Of a DNA stretch of 6,467 nt, positions 1-5,036 are shown piece after piece; within the stretch, counting starts at the first letter, position 1; every line of letters starts with the position of its first letter. The position numbers and the translations under genes are program-made. The notes under the pieces are model-generated. The model searched no databases. It was not told where the DNA came from and saw nothing but the letters and a program-made list of their open reading frames with translations. Origin of the DNA: JAOTYV01 sp041557595 (GTDB taxonomy: Bacteria; Pseudomonadota; Alphaproteobacteria; UBA8366); assembly GCA_041557595.1 (NCBI GenBank), contig JBFFGE010000230.1, forward strand, positions 1-6,467. The letters are read 5' to 3'.

Positions 1-141
1 GGCAAGATCATTGTCGCGAGCTACCTGTTCAAGGTCTTGATCGCCCTGCTCGATACTCCGTTCATTTACCTCGGCGTGGCGCTGGTCCGGCGGGCTGGCC
101 ATATGGACGGACAGGAAGCCAGCCCATCGGCTGCCCAATAA
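1..141 (+). CDS. yhhQ: Queuosine precursor transporter, VUT/YhhQ family (C-terminal fragment)
   Basis: The frame is open from the window's left edge to a TAA at 139-141, giving the last 46 residues of a protein whose start lies outside. The visible part is a hydrophobic helix containing LLDTPFIYLGVALVRR, then a short polar tail ending SAAQ. The K-V-L-x-A-L-x-D-T-P-x-I-Y-L pattern followed by basic residues is typical of the last transmembrane helix of VUT (Vut_1) proteins. These are inner-membrane importers of queuosine precursors used for tRNA modification. The assignment rests on this one helix; the rest of the protein cannot be checked. It ends 32 bases before the stop of a convergent small gene, and no clear terminator is visible in the gap. 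Confidence 0.68.
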   Translation, partial: GKIIVASYLFKVLIALLDTPFIYLGVALVRRAGHMDGQEASPSAAQ

Positions 142-173
142 CGAAAGTCCGGCGCCGCGGCGTATCCTCGCCC

Positions 174-386
174 CTATTGGAAGGTCTTATACGCGCTTTG
201 GCGCGCCGCCGAGGTTAGCCGCAATTTGGCGACCTTGGGCGTATCGAGCGTTTCCAGCATGCGGCGCAGACCGCGCGGCGATTCGCCGGGCTGACCGTCC
301 CGCGCCGAACCGCCCGTGGTCGCGCCGCCGATGAGGATCGTCGCCAAAATCGCAAGCAGAGGAAAGATGCTGGTAGTGCGTTTCAT
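174..386 (-). CDS. Small putative exported protein, 70 aa, unknown function
   Basis: The ATG is at 386-384 and the TAG at 176-174. On the minus strand GAGAG lies four bases before the ATG, a plausible though close ribosome binding site. The N-terminus looks like a Sec signal peptide: MKR basic start, a hydrophobic core over residues 7-21 (IFPLLAILATILIGG) and small residues near 22-28 (ATTGGSA) where cleavage could occur. The remaining ~42 residues are polar and rich in Arg, Gly and Pro, with no cysteine and no domain I recognise. After processing it would be a short basic periplasmic or secreted peptide. It shares orientation with the S24-like gene 169 bases upstream, but a possible promoter of its own lies between them. 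It could be a chance open frame; the signal-peptide pattern and start context argue mildly for a real gene. Confidence 0.5.
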   Translation of the reverse strand: MKRTTSIFPLLAILATILIGGATTGGSARDGQPGESPRGLRRMLETLDTPKVAKLRLTSAARQSAYKTFQ

Positions 387-439
387 GGGTCTCTCGAATT
401 CCCGGCCCGGATGCCCGGTCTATTCTTGAAAACGAGAGA

Positions 440-465
440 AACCCGCCGTGGGGGTTACAGGTTCG
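440..465 (-). promoter_or_regulatory. Possible EcfG-type (general stress sigma) promoter for the small exported protein
   Basis: On the minus strand CGAAC (465-461) is followed by 17 bases (460-444) and GGTT (443-440). The alphaproteobacterial EcfG consensus is roughly GGAAC-N16/17-cGTT, so the GAAC and GTT cores and the spacing fit, with one mismatch in each element. Transcription would start about 45 bases before the ATG at 386. The motif is short and could occur by chance. Confidence 0.25.
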
Positions 466-555
466 AAATAAGTCGCGGCGACCGACGCCCGGCCGCCCGA
501 TCTTTACGGCCGATGCCGGACCAAAGACAGGAAGTACGAGAAAAAACCGAATTTT

Positions 556-909
556 TCAGGAAGAGAGCGTTTCGGCCGCCGCGGGCAAACCACCGAGATG
601 GTACGACATCACATAGGCGACAATCCGGTGGCCGGCCGCGCCCTCATACGCCGCGATCGGAAACTCGCGCTGATACATCGTTTCCTTCGGCTCGTTGATC
701 AGCATCGATCCGTCATCGGTGGTGACGAAGCGGTAGCAGCTGATCTTCGTCTCGCCGATCTCGCTGCGATGTTCCGCCAGGACGTAATCGCCGTCCTCGG
801 GCTCGCGCCCCAATTCGGCGTAATCGACGCACTCCAACAGGCTGCCCGACGGAAAGACGCCGTCCATCCCCTCACCCAGTATCTCGAAACACAAAGCCGC
901 GCTCGCCAT
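556..909 (-). CDS. S24/LexA-like domain protein without DNA-binding domain, apparently catalytically dead
   Basis: This 117-residue protein matches the C-terminal S24 (LexA/CI-type) fold. Residues 12-28 (LGEGM-DGVFPSGSLLECV) correspond to the G-D-S-M-x-x-x-F-P-x-G-S motif, and residues 37-48 (PEDGDYVLAEHR) to the G-D-x-V-x-V-x strand. Residues 55-74 correspond to the strand holding the catalytic Lys and the following G-x-x-x-L-x-P region. In active members Ser (in G-D-S-M) and Lys form the self-cleavage dyad; here the Ser position is Gly14 and the Lys position appears to be Tyr59. S24 repressors also carry an N-terminal helix-turn-helix. Here only about ten residues precede the motif, and the frame is closed by an in-frame stop at 972-970 upstream. 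GGGA lies eight bases before the ATG as a modest ribosome binding site. It could be a degenerate phage-repressor remnant, or a regulatory partner that dimerises with another S24 protein. The family call is fairly firm; the role is unknown. Confidence 0.68.
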   Translation of the reverse strand: MASAALCFEILGEGMDGVFPSGSLLECVDYAELGREPEDGDYVLAEHRSEIGETKISCYRFVTTDDGSMLINEPKETMYQREFPIAAYEGAAGHRIVAYVMSYHLGGLPAAAETLSS

Positions 910-923
910 CGCCGAATTCCCAT

Positions 924-941
924 TTGAACAGGATTGTTCAA
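924..941. promoter_or_regulatory. Perfect 7+7 bp palindrome, candidate operator at the S24-like gene promoter
   Basis: TTGAACA (924-930) and TGTTCAA (935-941) are exact reverse complements around a 4-base spacer. The site begins 15 bases upstream of the S24-like ATG. It lies just downstream of a predicted minus-strand -10 box, so the expected transcription start falls inside it, a classical repressor position. It does not match the alphaproteobacterial LexA box (GTTC-N7-GTTC direct repeat) or the Gram-positive box (GAAC-N4-GTTC). The binding protein is unknown. Confidence 0.45.
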
Positions 942-944
942 GGC

Positions 945-973
945 ATAATCCGTATTTGCCATGGGCTACTCAA
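945..973 (-). promoter_or_regulatory. Candidate sigma70-like promoter of the S24-like gene
   Basis: Reading the minus strand, TTGAGT (973-968) and GATTAT (950-945) are separated by exactly 17 bases; each matches the sigma70 consensus hexamer at four of six positions. The predicted start of transcription is near 938, within the palindrome at 924-941, giving a leader of about 29 bases. Confidence 0.35.
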
Positions 974-1219
974 TTCGTCCTGACCGACTAGTCTATTGGG
1001 CGGCGAAATGGACATCGTGGCCGCACCGGCAATCGGCGCGTACGGCCCCTCTCCGCGGGAAAAGCTCCGGGACGGCTAGTCCCTCCGGACTATCCGCGCA
1101 CCGTGGCCTCCACACAAATCCTTACCGGTACGCGATGCCCCTACTCTTGCAAACCGGCGGCGGCCGGAACATGGTCCTTGCCGCGGGCCAACCCGGCCCG
1201 AACCACGTACACTGGATGT

Positions 1220-3115
1220 ATGAGCGCCGCCCCCAAGTATCACGAAGCCGCCGCCCCCCTCGTCGATACAGTGATCGATACGGTGGGCAAGGATATCGTC
1301 CTGGGCCTGCCGCTCGGGCTCGGCAAGGCCAATCATATCGCCAATGCGCTTTTCGAGCGGGCGATGGCCGACAGCGCGATCAAATTGCGCATCTTCACGG
1401 CGCTGACGCTCGAACCGCCGGCGCCCGCCGCCGGCATCGCGCGGCGTTTCACGGAGCCCCTTATCGAGCGGCTGTTCGCCGGTTATCCCGCCCTCGCCTA
1501 TGCCCAGGCGGTGCGCGCAGGACGCCTGCCGCCCAACATCATGGTGAACGAGTTCTTCCTCCAGGCCGGCCACTGGCTTGGTGTCGGAACGGCGCAGCAA
1601 AACTATATCTCCGCTAATTACACCCACGCCGTGCGCTACATGCTGGACGCCGGCGTGAACGTGGTCGCGCAGCTCGTGGCCAAGCAGCAGGATGCGTCCG
1701 GCACCCGTTTCAGCCTGAGCTGCAATCCCGACATCACGCTGGATCTGCTGCCCGCATTCGAGGCCATCCGCCGGGCCGGCGGCAAAGCGATGCTCCTCGG
1801 CCAGGTGAACAGCGAACTGCCCTATATGGCGGGCGAGGCGGAACTCGACGAATCCGCCTTCGCCCACATCCTCGAAGCGCCGGTGTGCGACTTCCCCTTG
1901 TTTGCGCCGCCGAAGCCGCCGGTCGGGCTCACGGATCATGCGCTCGGCCTGCATGTCGCCCGGCTGGTGAAGGATGGCGGCACCCTGCAGATCGGTATCG
2001 GATCGATTGCCGACGCGGTGGCCCATGCGCTGATCCTGCGCCATCGCGATGCCGGCGCCTTCTCCGAGGCGGTGCGCCGCCTCACCGCCGCCAACCCGGC
2101 GGAAAAAGCAGGGGAAGACGGGCCCTTTGCCGAGGGGCTTTACGGCGCCAGCGAGATGCTCGTCGATGCGTTCCTGGCGATGATCGATGCCGGCGTCGTC
2201 AAGCGCCCAGCGGAGGATGGCGCGATCCTGCACGCGGCGTTCTTCCTGGGCCCGCGGGCATTCTACCGGACGCTGCGGGAGATGCCGGGCGAGATGCGCG
2301 AGCGCATCCGCATGACATCCGTGTCTTTCGTGAACGAGCTTTTCGGCGACGTGCCCCGCAAACGCCGCGACCGCGCGCATGCGCGTTTCGTCAACAATGC
2401 GATGATGGCGACCCTGCTCGGCGCGGTGGTGTCGGACGGGCTGGAAGACGGACGCGTGGTGAGCGGCGTCGGCGGGCAGTATAATTTCGTGGCCCAGGCG
2501 TTTGCGCTGGCGGACGCGCGCTCGGTCATCACGCTCAATGCGACCCGATCGGAGCGCGGACGAACGGTCTCGAACATCCGCTATTCCTATGGCCACGTGA
2601 CGATTCCCCGGCATCTTCGCGACATCGTCATCACCGAATACGGTATTGCCGACCTGCGGGGAAAACCGGACCGCGAGGTGATCGCCGCCATGCTGTCGAT
2701 CGCGGATTCCCGCTTTCAGGATGCGTTGCTTTCCGCCGCGAAGAAGGCGGGCAAGATCGAGCGCGGCTACGAAATTCCGGCGGCCTTTCGCGACAACACG
2801 CCGGCGCGGATCGAACGCGCGCTCGGCCCGGCGCGACGCCGGGGCGTGTTCCCTGATTTCCCGTTCGGCACCGATTTCACCGAGACGGAACAACGCCTGC
2901 TGCCGGCGCTGCGCCACCTCAAGTCGATCGCCGGTTCGAAACGGCGGCTCGCGCAAACCCTGCTGGCCGGGATCGCACAGCGGCCGGATGCGGAAACCGT
3001 GGCATGCCTGCAGCGCCTTGACCTCGACGCGCCGAACCGGCCGGTCGAGTTCCTCCACCGGGCGCTCGTCCGGGGCGCACTCGCGCGGACGGCGGCGGAG
3101 TCCCGACGATGCTGA
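1220..3115 (+). CDS. Acetyl-CoA hydrolase/CoA-transferase family protein, 631 aa
   Basis: Members hydrolyse acyl-CoA or move CoA between carboxylic acids in the cytoplasm through a glutamyl-CoA thioester. The N-terminal half (about residues 14-230) starts with KDIVLGLPLGLGKANH and carries NYTHAVRYMLDAGVNVVAQL. The C-terminal catalytic domain contains YGASEMLVDAF, where Glu312 aligns with the catalytic Glu of the family's T/S-E-M motif. It also has the CoA-loop GVGGQYNFVAQAFALA (from Gly416) and the conserved YGHVTIPRHLRDIVITEYGI. At 631 residues it is longer than typical members (about 430-530). The extra C-terminal ~75 residues, from FPDFPFGTDFT onward, resemble a tail I associate with a long subfamily. 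I chose the ATG at 1220 because the 39 residues from the alternative ATG at 1103 look unlike protein and similarity begins soon after 1220. The ribosome binding site there is weak (TGGA, three bases away). Its stop overlaps the next gene. Substrate and direction (hydrolase or transferase) cannot be read from sequence. Confidence 0.88.
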   Translation: MSAAPKYHEAAAPLVDTVIDTVGKDIVLGLPLGLGKANHIANALFERAMADSAIKLRIFTALTLEPPAPAAGIARRFTEPLIERLFAGYPALAYAQAVRAGRLPPNIMVNEFFLQAGHWLGVGTAQQNYISANYTHAVRYMLDAGVNVVAQLVAKQQDASGTRFSLSCNPDITLDLLPAFEAIRRAGGKAMLLGQVNSELPYMAGEAELDESAFAHILEAPVCDFPLFAPPKPPVGLTDHALGLHVARLVKDGGTLQIGIGSIADAVAHALILRHRDAGAFSEAVRRLTAANPAEKAGEDGPFAEGLYGASEMLVDAFLAMIDAGVVKRPAEDGAILHAAFFLGPRAFYRTLREMPGEMRERIRMTSVSFVNELFGDVPRKRRDRAHARFVNNAMMATLLGAVVSDGLEDGRVVSGVGGQYNFVAQAFALADARSVITLNATRSERGRTVSNIRYSYGHVTIPRHLRDIVITEYGIADLRGKPDREVIAAMLSIADSRFQDALLSAAKKAGKIERGYEIPAAFRDNTPARIERALGPARRRGVFPDFPFGTDFTETEQRLLPALRHLKSIAGSKRRLAQTLLAGIAQRPDAETVACLQRLDLDAPNRPVEFLHRALVRGALARTAAESRRC

Positions 3116-3882
3116 AATGGGCCCTCGGCAAGATCGGCGCCGGACTGGCGCATTATCTGGACCAGCCGGCGGGAAAATACCGCGCCTTTTCGGTGACCCC
3201 GCTCGATGTCCTCCAGTCCAGCCTGCGTCCGGGCGACGTCCTGTTGGTCGAGGGCGACAAGCGGGTCAGCGTTGCCATCAAGTACCTCACCCAATCGACC
3301 TGGTCGCATGCCGCCTTCTATGTCGGCGGCGGGCTTGAAGGATCGACGGGCGGCGACTCGGCCGGCGACTTGATCGAGGCGGATCTGCAGAATGGCGTCA
3401 TCGCGGCGCCGCTCGCCAATTACGCCTATATGAACACGCGCATTTGCCGGCCGGTCGGCCTGTCGGAGGACGATCTGAAGCGGGTCGTCGGATTCATGGT
3501 CGAGCGGATCGGATTGCAATACGACCTCAAGAACATCATCGACCTGATGCGCTATCTGATCCCGACCCCGCCGGTTCCCACCACCTGGCGCCGGCGGATG
3601 ATCGCGCTCGGCAGCGGCGATCCCACGCGGGCCATCTGCTCGACGCTGATCGCCCAGGCCTTCCAGTCCGTGCGCTACCCGATCCTGCCAACGGTTCACC
3701 GTACGGAAGCAGTCAGCTGGCGTCACAACTATGAACTCCGCGAAATCCTGCAAATCCGCCACCACAGCCTGTTCACGCCCCGCGACTTCGACCTGTCGCC
3801 CTATTTCAGCGTGGTGAAACCGACAGTCGAAGCCGGGTTCGACTACCGGCAGCTGGTCTGGCATGACGACGAGACCGCATAG
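3109..3882 (+). CDS. YiiX/YebB-like permuted NlpC/P60 cysteine hydrolase, 257 aa
   Basis: This family has a circularly permuted papain-like (NlpC/P60) fold with catalytic His before catalytic Cys, and acts on amide or ester bonds; substrates of most members are unknown. Visible landmarks are LRPGDVLLVEGDKRVS (residues 39-54), IKYLTQSTWSHAAFYVG with probable catalytic His67, LIEAD with Glu90, YDLKNIIDLMRYL (138-150), and GSGDPTRAICSTLIAQAF with probable nucleophile Cys177. RHHSLFTPRDFDLSPYF (217-233) closes the domain. All catalytic positions are present. No signal peptide or membrane helix is evident, so it is probably cytoplasmic. The start overlaps the stop of the acyl-CoA enzyme in the heptamer ATGCTGA (3109-3115), so translation is probably coupled and the two proteins made in linked amounts. 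The fold also includes LRAT-type acyltransferases, so a role in acyl transfer or deacylation next to a CoA-thioester enzyme is possible, but that is inference. Confidence 0.87.
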   Translation: MLKWALGKIGAGLAHYLDQPAGKYRAFSVTPLDVLQSSLRPGDVLLVEGDKRVSVAIKYLTQSTWSHAAFYVGGGLEGSTGGDSAGDLIEADLQNGVIAAPLANYAYMNTRICRPVGLSEDDLKRVVGFMVERIGLQYDLKNIIDLMRYLIPTPPVPTTWRRRMIALGSGDPTRAICSTLIAQAFQSVRYPILPTVHRTEAVSWRHNYELREILQIRHHSLFTPRDFDLSPYFSVVKPTVEAGFDYRQLVWHDDETA

Positions 3883-3892
3883 GGTCCCCGTC

Positions 3893-3921
3893 TTGATGGC
3901 GGCCGCGGAGAATTCTATGAT
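3893..3921 (+). promoter_or_regulatory. Candidate sigma70-like promoter of the dioxygenase/dehydrogenase unit
   Basis: TTGATG (3893-3898) and TATGAT (3916-3921) are separated by exactly 17 bases and match the consensus hexamers at four and five of six positions. They sit in the 129-base gap after the YiiX-like gene. Transcription would begin near 3928, just before a small hairpin (GCCTG 3930-3934 / CAGGC 3942-3946), giving a leader of about 84 bases. If functional, the two downstream genes can be expressed separately from the CoA-enzyme/hydrolase pair. Confidence 0.45.
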
Positions 3922-3997
3922 GAAGCGTGGCCTGACCTCGGCAGGCGCCCAAATCGCATCATCTGTCGCGCGCCCGATGGCCATCTCATACCGGCTG

Positions 3998-4004
3998 AAG
4001 GAGG
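3998..4004 (+). promoter_or_regulatory. Strong Shine-Dalgarno sequence fixing the dioxygenase start
   Basis: AAGGAGG lies seven bases before the ATG at 4012. It is the best ribosome binding site in the window and contrasts with the weak one before the CoA enzyme, suggesting efficient translation of the dioxygenase from this ATG. Confidence 0.8.
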
Positions 4005-4011
4005 ACTCACG

Positions 4012-4959
4012 ATGTCGTCGAACATGGTCCAGGAAGCGCAATCCAATTCGCCAGAATTGATCGAGGTTAGGCCCCTCACCCTGCATATCGGCGCGGAAAT
4101 CGACGGCATCGACCTGACCCAGCCTCTGTCATCCGCGGCCGTCGGCGAAATCCGCGACGCGCTCCTGCAATGGAAGGTCGTGTTTTTTCGCGATCAGCAT
4201 ATCGACCATCAGCAACACGTCGACTTCGCCCGGCAGTTCGGCGAATTGACCCCCGGTCACGCGGTGTACGGCAATGTCGAAGGGTTTCCGGAAATCTACG
4301 CGGTTTCCAAGGGGCGCAAGAGTGCCCGCTACAAGGGCGAGATGGCCTTCACCCCCTGGTCCGGCTGGCATGCGGATATCACGGCGGCGGTGAACCCGCC
4401 GGCCGCCTCCATCCTGCGCGGCGATATCGTGCCCCCCTATGGCGGCGACACCATGTGGACCAACCTCGCCGCCGCCTACGACGCGTTGTCGCCGACACTG
4501 CGGGGCTTCCTCGACGGGCTGCGCGCCGTGCATCAATTCAACCCGCCACCGGGCGTCGAAACCTCGCAGGAGTACGAGGAGAAGATGCGCCGCAATCGCC
4601 TGATCACCGAACATCCGCTGATCCGGGTACATCCCGAGACCGGCGAGCGCGTGCTCTATGTCAGCCCCAGCTTCCTGAAATCGATCGTGGACGTAACGCC
4701 GACGGAAAGCGAAAGCCTGCTCGCACTGCTCAAGGAACACGCGGTGCGACCGGAATTCACCGTGCGCTTCAAATGGGAGCCGGGCAGCATCGCGTTCTGG
4801 GACAACCGGTCGGTCGCGCATCTGGCGCCGCGGGACATCTATGCCAGCGATTTCGGTCGCGAATTCTACCGCGTCACGCTGGTCGGCGATATACCGGTCG
4901 GTGTCGACGGACAACCCTCCAAGTCGATCCAGGGCGACCCGGTTCTCGCGGTCGCCTGA
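4012..4959 (+). CDS. TauD/TfdA-family Fe(II)/2-oxoglutarate-dependent dioxygenase, 315 aa
   Basis: Family enzymes hydroxylate a substrate with O2 and 2-oxoglutarate, often releasing sulfite or sulfate with an aldehyde, or cleaving an ether. The iron-binding triad is present: His120 and Asp122 in GWHADIT, and His270 in WDNRSVAHLAPRD. Arg283 and Arg287 in REFYRVTLVGD align with the TauD arginines that bind 2-oxoglutarate and the taurine sulfonate. HAVY (His83, Tyr86) aligns with TauD H-P-V-Y, whose His and Tyr also contact the sulfonate. The TauD Asn four residues before the first iron ligand is Trp116 here, so the substrate is probably not taurine. Length is near the usual 280-320. HPLIRVHPETGERVLYVSP (201-219) is the common family core. 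It begins a two-gene unit with the Fe-ADH homologue 77 bases downstream. A sulfonate, sulfate ester or aryloxy/alkyl carboxylate is possible; the substrate is unproven. Confidence 0.9.
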   Translation: MSSNMVQEAQSNSPELIEVRPLTLHIGAEIDGIDLTQPLSSAAVGEIRDALLQWKVVFFRDQHIDHQQHVDFARQFGELTPGHAVYGNVEGFPEIYAVSKGRKSARYKGEMAFTPWSGWHADITAAVNPPAASILRGDIVPPYGGDTMWTNLAAAYDALSPTLRGFLDGLRAVHQFNPPPGVETSQEYEEKMRRNRLITEHPLIRVHPETGERVLYVSPSFLKSIVDVTPTESESLLALLKEHAVRPEFTVRFKWEPGSIAFWDNRSVAHLAPRDIYASDFGREFYRVTLVGDIPVGVDGQPSKSIQGDPVLAVA

Positions 4960-5036
4960 TCCAAATTGACGTTTCTTCGCACTGCGTGACGGCGCACCGC
5001 CGGTCGCGCGACACAACCATGCTGTAAAGGTTCTAC

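Larger units (their letters stand above)
910..1219. other. 310-base divergent non-coding region with several inverted repeats
   Basis: I see no convincing gene between the divergent starts at 909 (minus) and 1220 (plus). The left end holds the promoter and palindrome of the S24-like gene. Further right are the 8-base palindrome GACTAGTC (986-993), a hairpin with 6-bp arms TAGTCC/GGACTA around a 4-base loop (1077-1092), and a GC hairpin with 6-bp arms CGGGCC/GGCCCG around AACCC (1184-1200). The last ends 19 bases before the plus-strand ATG. I found no convincing plus-strand -35/-10 pair. CATAAT at 944-949 is a fair -10, but no -35 is properly spaced from it. Confidence 0.5.

Noticed and set aside
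541..556. A/T hairpin after the S24-like stop as a terminator
   Set aside because: AAAAA-TTCGG-TTTTT on the minus strand would fold with A-T pairs only; without a GC stem it is too weak to call an intrinsic terminator.
411..927. Plus-strand frames at 411-698 and 598-927
   Set aside because: Both run opposite or into the S24-like gene or its downstream gap, have Arg-rich composition, and lack a ribosome binding site or known motif.
924..941. Palindrome as an SOS LexA box
   Set aside because: Its GAAC and GTTC halves are separated by six bases. The alphaproteobacterial box is a direct repeat GTTC-N7-GTTC and the Gram-positive box has four bases, so the LexA label is not supported.
1103..1219. 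Upstream ATG at 1103 as the start of the CoA enzyme
   Set aside because: The added 39 residues are Cys/Pro/Thr-rich and unlike the family, and the span contains the GC hairpin at 1184-1200. The ATG at 1220 begins just before family similarity.
1076..3058. Very long open frame (660 codons) on the minus strand opposite the CoA enzyme
   Set aside because: GC-rich codon use on the + strand leaves the opposite frame free of stops. Its product is rich in Arg, His and Gly without recognisable domains, while the + strand product matches a known family throughout.
2767..5016. Long minus-strand frames opposite the hydrolase and dioxygenase (2767-4086, 4129-5016)
   Set aside because: Same stop-poor mirror effect. 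The plus-strand proteins carry intact catalytic motifs and the minus-strand products do not resemble proteins.
4960..5036. Terminator or separate promoter between the dioxygenase and the Fe-ADH homologue
   Set aside because: The hairpin at 4988-5005 has no T-run. TTGACG at 4967-4972 resembles a -35 box but no -10 lies at a suitable distance.
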